Part shown: positions 44,638-56,974 of the stretch, in pieces
How the letters are laid out: each line of letters begins with the position of its first letter
Numbering within the stretch: the stretch's first letter is position 1
DNA from: Rhineura floridana
Lineage: Eukaryota > Chordata > Lepidosauria > Squamata > Rhineuridae
Assembly (NCBI RefSeq): GCF_030035675.1
Contig: NC_084480.1
Location: 135,234,738 to 135,298,737 of the forward strand
Reading direction: 5' to 3'
Length of the DNA stretch: 64,000 nt
Translations under genes and position numbers: made by a program
The notes under the pieces: generated by a model
The model's input: only the letters and a program-made list of their open reading frames with translations
Told to the model about the DNA's origin: nothing
Database searches by the model: none

Positions 44638-44994
44638 TAGAGAATAATGCCATACAATGCTGTGGGACCTCTGAGTAAATGCATAGAATTGGGCTTCCCA
44701 AATCACTTGTGAAAATGGCCTTAGAGAACAATGCTGCATTTACTCAGAAGTATGTCCCATACTGTTCAGTGCAGTTTGATCCCAAGTAATTTTGCCTAGG
44801 ATTGCAGCCATAAACTCCCTTGCAGTTCACATTTACACATTGCAGTTTGATAGGCACCCTGTGCATAGACATGGTATTGTACTCGGTGCCTTTGCCTGGC
44901 TTGTACATATGGTAGAAAAAGATGTAAATCCTTTATTTTCTCTATATGCAGCATGTGCTCACTAGTTATGTAATATGACCCAACCTTAATAGTC
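44638..44994. other. Unassigned DNA with one more palindromic unit
   Basis: TTACTCAGAAGTATGTCCC at about 44738 begins another degenerate copy of the 75-bp unit ending GGATTGCAGCC. Nothing else was recognised. Confidence 0.45.
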
Positions 44995-45127
44995 CTGAGG
45001 TGTGGTCTGAAGGCACATGAGACATCTTGCTGAAGCTAAGCAGGTACAAGTGCCTGGGAACCACATAAATGCCACCTTGAGTTCCATGGTGGAAGAAAGG
45101 TGGCATATAAATATAAATAAATAAATG
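44995..45127 (+). mobile_element. 5S rRNA-like SINE with L2-type tail
   Basis: CTTGCTGAAGCTAAGCAGG and ACAAGTGCCTGGGAACCAC resemble the internal promoter region of 5S rRNA (CTCGGAAGCTAAGCAGG, then ACTTGGATGGGAGACC). The 3' part GGTGGCATATAAATATAAAT with (AAAT)n is an L2-type tail. Diverged and not a 5S gene. Confidence 0.55.
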
Positions 45128-45239
45128 ATGTGTTTTGATCAATTTGGGGGAAAAGGTCATTAGAACATGTTCTAATGGGAAGTCCATAAACAGGGCATGA
45201 AGGCAATAACCAGGTCCCGTTACTGCTCTGAGTCATTGT

Positions 45240-45356
45240 TCTTCAACCTTGGGTCCCCAGCTGTTGTCAGACTGTAACTCCCATCAACTTCAGCCAGCTT
45301 AGCCGATGGCCAAGGATGATGGGGGTTTTAGAACAGTGCAAGTCTAAGGTTGTAGT
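45240..45356. mobile_element. hAT-type MITE
   Basis: CTTCAACCTTGGGTCCCCAG opens the element and GTCTAAGGTTGTAG closes it. Between them are AACTCCCATCAACTTCAGCC and GATGATGGGGGTTT arms of an old hairpin related to the one at 12494. Confidence 0.6.
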
Positions 45357-45573
45357 GTTCTTTTTTCATTCCCCATGTGCTGCTTTGCTTGCAAGAGCTT
45401 TGTTTGCCACTGTGGGCTTTTACTTCATCTTAACGTATCTGATATCAGTAAATTCTACCGAGAAAGGAAGATTTATCCCTGGAATTTAGTCACAGGACCA
45501 CTACAGAAGTATTACCATTTCCCCTGTAGTTATGGAATGCTGAAAAATTCTTAACAGACAATGAGGATTTTTC

Positions 45574-45711
45574 ACACCATACACTGAAAGCACATGGCTT
45601 CCCCCAAAGAATCCCTCACAGAGCTGCAATTCCCATTACCCTTAACAAACTACAGTTCCAAGGATACTTTGGGGGAAGCCAGGTACTTTAAAAGAATGGT
45701 GTGGATGTGAC
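45574..45711. mobile_element. Palindromic MITE
   Basis: CACACCATACACTGAAAGCA with TGGCTTCCCCCAAAGAATCC at the left is mirrored by GGATACTTTGGGGGAAGCCA and AAAAGAATGGTGTGGATGTG at the right. Same family as the arm at 25288-25410, with a shorter centre. Confidence 0.7.
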
Positions 45712-46128
45712 CTATTTGCAAAAAGGCCCATCAAGGCCTGAACAAATGTTTCTTAATGGCTAGGATCACATTTTTTTAAGAGTAGGCATTAAAAGAAACA
45801 ATCAGTGGTTGCCCCTTTCATATTTTGACCCATGAGTGGCTCAAATAGCTCTGTTTATTTTATTTCCACATTCATCTATCTCTGAATAGGGTTGCAACAG
45901 TACAAACAAAACGCTATTTATCCTTGGGATGGCAAGGAATTTACTATATTGCTGGAGTAAGCAGTAGCAAGCTTTCACAAAAGCTGAGTGCTGTCTGTTT
46001 TGTTTCCTTACAGGAAAATCGACCAATGCCTGAACCAGGTCCCAGTGGTAGGTCTGTTTAGGCTAACTCATTCAGTTTGTGGATTTTTAAAAAAAGCATT
46101 TTATGCCTCTAGTTACATAAAGGGTTAC
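45712..46128. other. Unassigned DNA
   Basis: No exon or element was recognised. Confidence 0.5.
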
Positions 46129-46492
46129 TGTCCGCCCTGGGTGCAGCCAATGGAGGCGCCCAGCACCATGACAGACAGACGGGCGGATAGATGAGGATGA
46201 GCGGTGAGAGGGAGCCGCTGCCAGCTTCATTTGAGCCCCTGAGCACGGGATCAGTACTGGAATATGGGAATGATGGCGAGGACAGTGTGTGCCTCTGAGC
46301 GTGTGCAGAGCACCTTTCCGGTCCCCTTGAGAGATGTCGCGCAACGGAGATGAAACACAGTCTGCATTTCTTTTCTGACCATTATTATTATTTGTTTCAT
46401 TTCATGATTATTACTGAAAATAATTTTGTCGTATAGAGGGGGTGTTAAAAAATGATCCATTCCGGGTGTCAAATACGCTAGGTACGCCACTG
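46129..46492 (-). mobile_element. hAT-type DNA transposon remnant
   Basis: The antisense strand starts CAGTGGCGTACCTAGCGTAT then TTGACACCCGGAATGGATCA and finishes GGCTGCACCCAGGGCGGAC. The interior is non-coding and locally CpG-rich (46240-46350), unlike its surroundings. The second terminus is incomplete. Confidence 0.6.
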
Positions 46493-46534
46493 ACGCTAAT
46501 CAATAAGAATTGAGGGTTGTGAACCATCCTTAGA

Positions 46535-46612
46535 ATACCTTTTTGTAAACCATCCTTGGAACACAAATTTAAGGTATATAATTTTATAAAATATAAATAA
46601 ATATATAAAACA
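46535..46612 (+). mobile_element. L2-type 3' tail
   Basis: TTTTTGTAAACCATCCTTGG, then GGTATATAATTTTATAAAAT and AAATAAATAT. Eroded L2 3' module. Confidence 0.5.
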
Positions 46613-47075
46613 TTTCCTACCTAATATTAACTTTGTTACCTTGCTCAATAGCCTTCCTATAAAACTTGACAGAAACTCTACAGCATGTTTAATTTTAAAC
46701 AATGCTGAAAAACTACATGAAAACACAAGAACAGTAACAGTGATGACCAAAACAAAATGACCGATTTCACTATCTTTGTTTTCAATGCATCTGATCTTTT
46801 TTTGTTTGATGAATCCAATACTTGTTTGGATTTTCTTTCAATCATTAAACCGTTTTTCTTTTTTCGACACCAGGACAAATATTTTTGTGCTATAATGGCA
46901 TTAAATTTCTTTCTGTTTAACCTTTCCACCAATATCTTCACTTCTGTAGCTTATGCAGTCTTAACTATTTCACAATAAAAATTTTCTTGGGCATTTTTAC
47001 TGACAATGTATTATTTTTGGGGGGGGGAACAATTGTAAAGAAAAATAATTGTAGAGAAAAGGAAGAAAACCGTAA
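46613..47075. other. Unassigned AT-rich DNA
   Basis: No family resemblance was found. A G run lies at about 47020-47028. Confidence 0.5.
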
Positions 47076-47412
47076 GGGCACAATCCAACTCATATTTATG
47101 CCAGACTGAGGGAAGTTGGATATGGTGGTCCCCCGACACAGCCAGCAGGGTCCTGGCTCCATCAGCAGAAGCCCCTCTGCTGTGGAAGAGCTGGGACCTG
47201 CCGGCACAGCTGGGGGGGTCTGCTAGGAAAGCCCACCAATGGAAGGGGTACTGGCAGAAACTGGAAGAAGGCCCAGAAAAGGGTGTTCCAGGGGCATGTC
47301 CAAGGACGAGCTGAAGGAAGGTAACTGACATCCAACTCCCATTTGGAGCACTCTTGTGGATCCCAATCCAGGCTAAGCGTGCCGCCAGCTTCCCATAAGT
47401 TGGATTGCTCTG
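47076..47412 (+). repeat. Unclassified interspersed repeat, copy 2 (pair with 20470-20770)
   Basis: The left end GCACAATCCAACTCATA and the reverse complement of the right end, GAGCAATCCAACTTATG, look like terminal inverted repeats. That suggests a non-autonomous DNA transposon. The interior is GC-richer than its flanks. A 176-codon antisense frame has no recognised family. Confidence 0.7.
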
Positions 47413-50400
47413 TAAGTGAGAAAGGGGGCAAACTGAAATAATACTCTGAAGTAGGAAGCTTGATAACTTTCTTAGATGCCTGCGTTTGAAACAAATGTAA
47501 TTTAATGATACTGTATGGGTGAATGAGCAATGGCAGTCCATTCTTCACATATACCTGGGAGTATGTCCTATCGAACTCAATAGATCTGACTTCAGTGTAG
47601 ACATGCACTGTCTGGACTGCACCATCAGTAAAAAAAAAAAGACAGTCTCTTTCCTTATTGTCTGTTATAGTTCACCTAGAAGTCAATTTATACCATATGA
47701 CGGCAAGAGCCTAAACCTCATTTTTCAAACATTTCTGTCGGCCAAACATTTAAGCAGCCTTTACCGATCATAACCATGAAGATGAGTGTATGGAACAAAT
47801 ACAGAAATCTTCACACACACAAAATCCACTGTGATCCTAAACTATCCAAATATTCCATGCCTTCTCCCACATCCCTTTAAACAAAATGTTTGCCCTGACA
47901 AACTTTGGAGATTTAGCACTGAGGTTCTCCAAGTTGATCTAAGGAAATCTGTCTTACATTATCAAAGTTGAACTTTGAACAAAGTTGTTCAAAGTGAGTT
48001 TTAACTTTAAAACTACCTTAGAAGTGATCCCTCAAAATGCTTCCCCAGCAAAAGTTTCACTGAAATGAATGGGTTTGCACTAGGGAAGACAGTTTTGAGG
48101 ATGACAACATTAAACAAAACCTCAGTATCAACTTGCATCATTTTTAGGGTAGATAAGATGGCAGGCAGAAAAATCTTTAGTAACTCTGATAATGAGACCG
48201 AAAAGAATGCTTCACATTGTACCAGATCAACATAGGATTAGTTCTTGTCACTAAATGTCAGCAGATAACACTCAGAATAAAACACAGAAAACAGATTTAT
48301 GGACAGAATAAAGTTGACATATTGGGATGACAGGTTTACTTTGAAGTTTCCAGCCACTGCAAATCTAACTACTTTAGACAAATTTCTTGCCCAAAATACC
48401 TGTCTTGACAATTGTGTGGCATATTGTGTAACACAATCCAAGGAGATTATCAAATAAACTGGAAGCATTTACCTATGGATGAAAGCATTATTTGGCAATG
48501 AAGACACTGTCTGAATGAAAAGTCACAGATCCCACTGATAAATAATAGGTTGGCACTAGAATCCCCCAATTTATTCCTAGGATTATTAATCAAGGCAAAC
48601 ATTCATTTATCTATTCATGCTTTCCTTGCTCCCCTTCTAGAATGTGCTTGATTATACTGAGAATGAAAGATTATTTAAAAGGGCAAGTTGGAATCAACAT
48701 AGTAAGAACACATCAATACATATAGCAACATACAAACTGAAAACATTATTTTTTCATAGTCCCTCTAAAATAATAAACCACAGTAGACATATTCATAGAC
48801 TATAATTTATTGGGCAGCCTTGGACTGCTATCCTAAGCATACTTCCTAGGAAGTAGGCCCTATAAAAACTACCTGGGCTTACGTCTGACAAAACAAGGTA
48901 AGGTTTGGGCTGTCACATATGCCTGTTGAACTTATACCAAAAGTAGAATTAAGCTAAAAGGGGAAGGGGTAGAATACTAGTCACCTATAGTACTCCCTAT
49001 TACACTCCTGTAATGTTAGAAACTCGTTCGTCTTCAGCAAATTCATCCCTATAATGAAAAAGCCACATTCACGGGTTGAGCATAGAATACATATTTGCAG
49101 CATTTACTTATAATAGATGAAGACTGTGCTTTCACACACACACTACATTCTCATATGCTGCAAGCTAAGGATTACCTCTTGCCATTGCTTATTGCCAGGC
49201 TAGCATCTGCCTAAATGCAGTAGCAACAATTATCTGTTAGTAAAATAACCAAAGGGTAAAATATAATGGACACAATTCAACAGAAACTTGTTCTTTATTA
49301 ACTCCACTTTAATAAATAAAACTTCCATAACAATACATAAGTACTTTGCACATTTCATTTATTTCAACAGTGCTGGCACAGTAGTTCTTCATGAACTATA
49401 TCCACTAAGCCCTACTGACCTAGGACAAGCACCAACAAAGTGGAAAGGGGACCTTTTAAAGTGCTTTGGAAGGAATGCCAAAGTTCCAGGAGTATGGGGT
49501 TTTTCTGCAATGCACCTCCACTGGGCCCCCTTAAACTGGAAAAAGTGGGGCATACAAACTGAAAATTCTGTTTCATTACCTCTGACTTTTCTGGGTACAC
49601 AGCACCAAATGAGAATGGCAGTGCTATTGGGGCATTCAGCCTATACCATTTTTAGGGCGCTGGCAAATGCCTGACCTTGCCACTCTGTGTAGCTGCCCCT
49701 ACCTGGAAGACTGCCATTCAAGTGGAAGATAATTTTATATTCCCAAATCTTTGTCCTACTGTAAATTATGATGCCAAAAATCTGTCTTTCGTTATAGTAT
49801 CAATGACTCACTATGTAGACCTATGTCAAAGATACGAAAGTTGTTTCCATACTGCTCTAATTAATCTATCATGTCTGTGCAAGAGAATGTTATCATAGGA
49901 TAATGGTCTCCTGCTGCTACATAAATGCCAAAGCAAAGCTGGAGACATTTAAGGCAAACTCTTGAAGCAAAATATTTACTTTCAGAACAGGAAACATCAA
50001 TTCACTCCTCCATCTTTTATTATGGAGACCAAGGTCCCTCTTCTAAACATACTTGCATACAAGACTCCCATTAAAAACAGTGGGACTTGTTTGCATTTAA
50101 ATATATACCTTAAGACTACATTGTTAATTCCTATTCAGTTTAATAAATAATTACAGTAAAATATGTGTAAAAGAATAAATACATTACTTTTTTGAGCTGG
50201 ATAGTAATATAATATTGTAACAAATGTGCACCAAACTTTGCATCCTTACTGGCTTGCTTCTGTTGAGTTCAGAAAAAGCAACACCAATTGCAGCTCAAGA
50301 TGAACTATTTTTGTTGGGACTGTAATGCAGGAGAAAAGTGTTAAATCCCCAGTTCCCATGTACCGTGGTCCAAGGCTGTGAGCACACTAGTCACCTACAG

Positions 50401-50759
50401 CAAAGTGTTTCATTGGCTACACCTGGAGGGGCAAAGGGTTGATCTGCCAATCAGTTGCAAAATCTGTTTGAAGCTGAATTTAAAAAACAAACACTCAAGC
50501 TGATCCCAACAGGTTTTAAAGTAAAAAAGGGTGGGGTATAACTAGCATCGTGTGTCCCCATTTCAGAACAGAGAGGTGGAGACGCACTGGAACCGGCAGA
50601 ACAGTAACTGTATCTCTATCCCCATTCTCTGTGGCTGCTATTTTAAAGAAAATACAGATATACTAAATGCAATCACATTTAGCTTGGCCGTAACAGTACA
50701 TGAACCAAATCTTGCCTTAATTTGCCGTCATCTCTAGAGGTCCTCCACCATGTCCCCTG
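47413..50759. other. Unassigned AT-rich DNA
   Basis: Degenerate 75-bp palindromic units lie near 47545-47620 and 48825-48900. No exon, SINE or LINE coding part was recognised. Confidence 0.5.
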
Positions 50760-51122
50760 CTTAGGTAGATGGTAATCAAAGACATAGCATATTTAGTCAG
50801 GGCACACCATGTATGGAATGTTCTTCCCAGAGGCTGGTCTGGAGGTATCTTTGCTGTCATTTTGGTGCCAGGAAAGGCTTTTCTTTAATTTGTCTGGGCT
50901 TTTTATCTTCTAATGTATGCTGAATGTAGCTTCTGCTTTTTTCCCCCAGTTCTGCTGAATTTCATGATTGCTTTTAGCTGTCGCTCTCTGTCATTCTCTC
51001 TGTTAGATTTTTTGTTAGTTTTATATTTATTGTTATGTTTTTTGTTCCTATTAACTTTGTAGTAAAATGCCCTGGGAGTTTCATTGAAGGGCAGAATAAA
51101 TAGATTTTAAATAAATAAATAG
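50760..51122 (+). mobile_element. L2 LINE 3' end
   Basis: Codons around 50815-50890 (WNVLPRGWSGGI-like, then QERLFFNLSGLF) resemble an L2 ORF2 C-terminus. A T-rich UTR, GCCCTGGGAGTTTCATTG and (AAAT)n at 51100-51122 follow. Confidence 0.55.
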
Positions 51123-51317
51123 ATCCCATCTTATCCAGAAATCAAACAACTTCAATCCCAGATACATAATGTTCAGGAATAAAATAGTGTAGACATTGTG
51201 AGCCCCCATTCTTCCATCTCTGTCAAGCATGCCATTTCTAGTATATGTGGTGGGGCTGTTAAATTAGGATAGTAACTTGTCAAAGAAGATAAAGCTATAA
51301 ATGTCCACCACATAATA

Positions 51318-51485
51318 TATTTATTTATTTATTTATTTATTTTATTACATTTTTAGACCGCCCTATAGCAATAAGCTCCCAGGGCGGTGTACAGCATAAT
51401 AAAACAGGTTAAAATACAAATGGATGTAAATACAATACACAATAAAACATAATTAAAAATTTTCAATTTTAAATTCAAATAATAT
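51318..51485 (-). mobile_element. L2 LINE 3' UTR fragment
   Basis: An (ATTT)n tail, then GACCGCCCTATAGCAATAAG and CTCCCAGGGCGGTGTACAGC antisense. Same terminal module as the complete L2 at 3445. Confidence 0.8.
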
Positions 51486-52685
51486 AATGAACTACAGATT
51501 TATCCTAATCAGTCCATGCTAACTCAGAAGCTAATCCCTTGATTTCAATGAAACTTGTGTTTAAATACACTTAGGATTGTAGCATTACAACCCAACTCTA
51601 TTAATATTTATTCAGAAATTAAGTCCCACTGAGACTCACTTAGTTTGCCTAGCACTGTGGCCTTTGAGACACTAGCAGCAGTTGGACTGAGTCTTGAATA
51701 ATTTTCCATTCACATTACTGCTATAATATGAGAGTCATGTATGTGGGGGAAGTACACAGTATTATGGACAATATAAATAAATGTACTTGCTTACTGTTCA
51801 TAACGCTACATAACATATCAATGGACTCTGCCCCCAATACAAGTTTTATAACTTCTTTAAATGCCAGAAACACACTTTCAATAACATGTGTCAATTGTGA
51901 TTCCTAACCCTGTAGAGAAGGCAAAGGTCCTGTGGCACCTAGTTAGTTGGCTAAGCTATAATAGCGACCCACCATCGTGTATCTCTGAAGTAGTTTGTTG
52001 CCAAATGAGATTGTACATTTATTCTTCCAGAATTTTCCTTTAATTCTATCAAGTTGATGCTATCATGAACAAACAAGTGGATTAAGTTACATTCTCAAAT
52101 CAGATCAGAAGAAATCACATGCTTAGGAAATGCATCAACGTAAGTGGATTCAGTGTTTTTCAAGCCAAACTATGGCATGGAAATTCCCCACCACCAAACA
52201 TCACCTATCCAAATCTTCCTTCAAATGCCAATTTTTGTTTCATTCCTTTCCCCAAGACTAAACTTTCCTTACAAGCTAACTGCTAATCTACCCTAAGAAA
52301 ACCACTCATTGTGACAACAGGAAATGCAACAGCAGACGATTTAGCTGGTAAGAGAACACAGGTATAGACAAAGTGCAGGAACTTTTTTTAAAATTGATGC
52401 AATACTGTCCTTCAGTACTAAATGATATGCTTGACACTACACCCACTGATTCCAGTGGAGCATTTGATCAATCAAATCTATTTTCAAGTGAAGGGTCAAA
52501 TCCTTATTACTGATTTAGGCCTACTGGACCACAAATAAGTAAAAATAAATGGTATACCAGTTATTGTGCCACTGCTATGCCACCAGATATATTACTTCTG
52601 TGTTTGCAGAATTACAATGGTACAATTAAATGGTACAAGACTGCCAACCATAATTGAGGGATTAAATGGTACAAGACTGCCAACC
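51486..52685. other. Unassigned AT-rich DNA
   Basis: It has one to two degenerate palindromic units at about 51505-51660. CAAAGGTCCTGTGGCACCTAG near 51922 resembles another common reptile repeat that I cannot classify. Confidence 0.45.
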
Positions 52686-52689
52686 ATAT

Positions 52690-52935
52690 TTTTTTTAATA
52701 CATTTTTGCTGGTGTGCTTTTAAACATACTCCTAAAGATCACTGATGAAATAATGTTTCCAAGCTGTGTTTTACAACGTTTTAACTGTGTTTTAGAATGT
52801 TTTCAATTGTAATTGTGCTTTGGAATGTTTTTAACTGTTTTTAGTACATTTTTCTTGTTAAATTGTTTTATGTTTGCTGCCCTGCACTCTTTCGGGAGGA
52901 AGGGTGGGATATAAATTCAATTAATAATAATAATT
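52690..52935 (+). mobile_element. L2-type LINE 3' UTR and tail
   Basis: A T-rich UTR with repeated TTTTAACTGTGTTTTAG-like segments, then GCCCTGCACTCTTTCGGGAG, GAAGGGTGGGATATAAATTC and (AAT)n. Confidence 0.65.
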
Positions 52936-53509
52936 ACAACAACTCTTGCCTTGCAAGCCCACAACATACCACATGACTAGAATGGACAAATGCAGAAGGG
53001 GACAACTATCTTCTAGACAACTATAAAAAGTACAGGAACCTCATTGTCTTCTAGTCACCCTCAGTGATAACTCCAGGATTTGGAGGGCAAGGTGCTCTCA
53101 GTGGGCCCTCCTCCCTGAGTACACTTGCCTCCTCCCTACCACTATTGCCACTTCCAATTTGCTTACCACTCTGTCTGGGTTCAATGTACACAACCATCCA
53201 GAGGGAGAGGACAAGGCATATAGGAGCTAATGTTCCTTCTCTTCACTCCTTTCACTGCTTGCTCATTCAGAGAGTCAGCAACAACAAGAATGAGGAGCCC
53301 CAGGAAACTCTAGGGATTGGCAGTGGGCCCCTTATTGGGGCATGGGCCTTGACAGGTATCCAACAATGCTGACCCCAGCCTAGTCATCCTAGCCATGACC
53401 CAAAAGTTACCATCCATTGCTATACCAGCTGCCCATCAGCCAGCCTGTCCCAGGTGTTTTCCTGACTACTACTGCTGGTTCTAAGTGTCCTTTAGTTACT
53501 GTGACTGAT
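52936..53509. other. Unassigned DNA
   Basis: No exon or element was recognised. It is moderately GC-rich near 53060-53360. Confidence 0.45.
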
Positions 53510-53640
53510 ACATTGTTATTGATTAATTGATTTGTTTTTATGGTATTTTTATTGTAATTTTATGTGAACCACCTTAGTATTTTTATCTAAAAAGTAGTAT
53601 ATACATTCTTTTATTAAATAAATAAAATAAAATATATAAA
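53510..53640 (+). mobile_element. L2-type 3' tail
   Basis: TTTTATGTGAACCACCTTAG, then GTAGTATATACATTCTTTTA and AAATAAATAAAATAAAAT. An eroded L2 3' end. Confidence 0.5.
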
Positions 53641-54668
53641 TTATTTTAATAAACAAATAATATAGGAAGCTTTCATGCCTATTATTTGATAAAAAGACAC
53701 CAGAGTTTATTTGTGGAAGAGGTAAAATGTAGCCTTCGAGATGCTCCCAGACAGGATTTCACCTAGGTATTACAGAAAGAAGGCATGTGTTATTTTCTAT
53801 CAAAACTGCAATATAAATTATATACTGTTTTTTCAATAGTTCACAATGACCCAAAGTTAACTTCTTATTGAGTCACAAATGCACATGTTTTGACTTGAGT
53901 GGATGAGTGAATGTTATAGGGAAAGGTTAGGATAGCCCAACAAGCACATTCATATAAGGACTGGATTAAGGACACTGTCAATTTAAAAACTATGTTGTAA
54001 TCACATGCATTTCTCCATTTTATTAATAGGAACATATAGATGCCATAAATAATAATCCCAACCAGGTACTTTGGACTATAATCCTTTAGCAGCTGGGAGT
54101 TAAATTATACTGAAATCAATGGAAGTTATCCCCAAGTGTGTATAGAATTGTAGTCTTTGTATCCAACACTATTTTTATTAATGCCAAAGCAATTAGGTTT
54201 GAGTAATTAAAAGAACTTACACAGAAGTAATTATAAAAAACTATATAGCTCTCTTTCCAGGTGAAGAGAAGTATAATGCTGTAACTGTGAATTAGTAAAA
54301 CTCCTCCCCAAAAAGAACTGCATCTATTCAATTAGCATTAAACACAATGCTTACTTTGCAATAAAACTATCAGTCCCAAACCTCATTTTCACTTGTCTCT
54401 ATAGCCAACTTCTTCTCCCCCCCCCCAAGTTTGAATAGACTAGTAGTTAATGCATAAGAATTTTGCTGATCAAAATTAAGTTCAAATTCTCAGTTTGAAA
54501 CTCAAGCTTGTTTCACAGAAACTAAACAGGAAGATAAGCTGTTGTATCATCTTGTCCCCTAGCACTAACACCTGGCATTGAGCAAATATCTGTTTTAACT
54601 AATTGGTTCCTAGACTTTCTATTAAAATTGTCTATCAAAAGAACTTTGCCTTTGTTTGGCCCCATGCC
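53641..54668. other. Unassigned AT-rich DNA
   Basis: One degenerate palindromic unit lies near 54095-54160. Nothing else was recognised. Confidence 0.45.
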
Positions 54669-55058
54669 CAGCTGGTATAGCACAGTGGGGAGGAGAGCCT
54701 GGCTGGGAGTCCAGCGTCTGTGAGTTCAAACCCCCACTCGTGTCTCCTGGGTGTAAAGGGCCAGCTAAAGATCACCCCCACAGTGAGTGGCTCAGGGGTT
54801 ACGTGCCCTGCCACCTGTGCAGCCGTGGGCAAGCTGCATAGTCCCAAGGAGACAAGTTGCCCCCCAGCTGGTAGTTGCGGACAAGGAAGGGGCTGGCTTG
54901 TGCAGCTGTGGCAAGCTGAGCAGGCTCTAGCCAGCTGGGGAGGACTAGCCTCAGAGGGAGGCAATGGTAAACCCCCTCTGAATATAACTTACCCTGAAAA
55001 CCCTATGCATAGGGTAGCCATAAGTCGGGATCGACTTGAAGGCAGTCCATTTCCATTT
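54669..55058 (+). mobile_element. Sauria SINE, full length
   Basis: It has the same head (CAGCTGGTATAGCACAGTGG, GAGTTCAAACCC), body and Bov-B-like end (CATAAGTCGGGATCGACTTG) as the copy at 38807. CATGCCCA at both ends (about 54663-54670 and 55059-55066) is a possible short target duplication. Confidence 0.9.
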
Positions 55059-56317
55059 CATGCCCATCCCACCTGCTATTTCTTCTCTTTGCACACTGTT
55101 TTCCTCATATTGTCTGCAACACTCACTGTTGAAATCATACCCTATCCACTTATCAGTCTCAACCCATGGGCATGCTATATCATACTTGTAAATGACATTA
55201 AGCTCTGTTCTGTTTTGTTTTAATGAAGAGCAGTCTCAGGATTTTGAATGGAGGAGCTACTCTCTTAGCCCTCTGTTTTCAGCCTTTGCTACCTTTGTGA
55301 ACAATTTTAAGTAGCAGCTCATGGAAAACTGCTGACCTCGCACCCTAAAACTACTATATATAGTAAAATGTAAAGGTTATCATCTCAGACTTGAAGGCAA
55401 ATCCTTAATAAAAGGAGGAAAGTTTTTTTTTTAAAAAAACCGTCAGGGTTCCACATTAATTATTTTGTTTTTATGGTTCTCACCATATCTTCTGTCGACA
55501 AATCACCTTTGCACAGAAACATCTCCATTCTCAGTGGCCAGAGATATTAACTATTAAAATGGTGAAACTTGAAATGCCAGTTTGTTGAACGAAAGCTGAG
55601 TATTTTATTATTTCATGGTTTAATTTAGTCATCAAAGGTTACTCACCCTCATGTTTATAAATTATACAGAGCAGAACTTAACTCCCCCAGATTAACCTGT
55701 TTGGAAATAATAGATTACGAAAAGGGAGGTTCATAACCTTTAAATATCTGGCCAGCCTCAAAGATGATTTATAAGGCCAACCCTCATTCTTGCAAAAATC
55801 TGAAGCTGAGAAAAAATCATTTTATAATATGAAAAGCAAAAAAAAAAAGTACATTTACACTTCTCCTAGAAGCTACATGTTTATACATCTAGTAATCTCA
55901 TACTTCTATAACGGGCAGCTATATTCTGTATTCTTGGAGTCTATCTTATTTTCCATAAAGTGGGCTGAAAGTGCATTTTACAACACAAACTGACCCTTCT
56001 CACATATGGTCAAGATTCATGATGATCATAAAGTTGATGTCATCCAGTGGTAAAGGGCTTAACTGTTATAGAGCTTAGATATAGCTGAGACAAATTCCAA
56101 GAGAGATCTAACACTGACGTGTGAACTCTCTCTATTCCTGACATCTTAAAAAAAAATCTGTGTAAGTGAAACTGGGCAAACTTTTACCAAACCTGATTAG
56201 AAGGGCCCAAATAAAATGGGGGGGGGAGTGAGGAAGAGAGGCAAATGTGATTCATGGGATACCAGTTAGCTATGCCTGGTTATGAAAGAAATGAAGGAAT
56301 TCTGTTACTAAAATAAG
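55059..56317. other. Unassigned AT-rich DNA
   Basis: No exon or element was recognised. A G run is at about 56218-56226. Confidence 0.5.
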
Positions 56318-56390
56318 CATTTTTGTAAACCGTCCAGAGAGCTTTGGCTATGGGGCGGGATATAAATGTAATAAATAAATAAATAAATTC
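56318..56390 (+). mobile_element. L2 LINE 3' tail
   Basis: TTTGTAAACCGTCCAGAGAG, then CTTTGGCTATGGGGCGGGAT, ATAAATG and (AATA)n. Same module as 3131-3318, opposite strand. Confidence 0.75.
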
Positions 56391-56884
56391 AGAGCTCCAC
56401 TTCTAAACATGGTTACTTAGAAGTCCCATTGAATTCAGTGAAATTTACTTCTGAGTAAACTTGTTTAAGATCATGTACCAAAGCATTATACAATGTGCTC
56501 TGACTTAATGCTTCCTTGCTACATTATCCAAAAAGAAGAAACTGCTTGCCATGGACACAGGGCAAGAAATTCTAGGCTAAAGTGCTTTAAAAAATACCTG
56601 TTTTACACAGAAAGTCTGGCTAGCTATCATATGTATGTTACCTCAGTCCCATTTTTTTATTTCCAATATCGTGTAACTTGTCATATAATAATGGGAGTAA
56701 CTTCTTGTTTGGGGCTTTTTAATGTTCCTAATAATGTGACCCTATGGATGGCTGACTTGGAAATAAATTCCACTGGGTTCAATTGGGTTTAGTCTTAGGT
56801 AAATACATAGAGGACTGCAGTAAAAAAAAATTATACTAACAATTGATAAGAATTATTGTCCTATCATTCTGATCTCCCACACAC
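56391..56884. repeat. Stretch with two degenerate palindromic units
   Basis: AGAAGTCCCATTGAATTCAG with TTACTTCTGAGTAAAC (56398-56465) is one of the best-preserved 75-bp units. A weaker one is near 56752-56818. No exon was found. Confidence 0.5.
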
Positions 56885-56925
56885 ACATACCTGAGCTCCT
56901 ACTAGGAAGAAGGGCAGGATATTGT

Positions 56926-56973
<48 letters not shown>
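56885..56973 (+). mobile_element. L2-type 3' tail with expanded (AAT)n
   Basis: GAGCTCCTACTAGGAAGAAG, then GGCAGGATATTG, followed by about 14 AAT units (56931-56973). The microsatellite is the expanded tail of the LINE fragment. Confidence 0.65.

Positions 56974-56974
<1 letters not shown>

Noticed and set aside
45001-45060. 5S rRNA gene
   Set aside because: Only a short diverged stretch matches, followed by a LINE-type tail.
47011-47541. 176-codon antisense ORF as a gene
   Set aside because: It falls in the same repeat family and has no domain or splice support.
54635-55223. ORFs across 54635-55223 on both strands
   Set aside because: They lie in a Sauria SINE. The same shadow ORFs occur in the copy at 38807.
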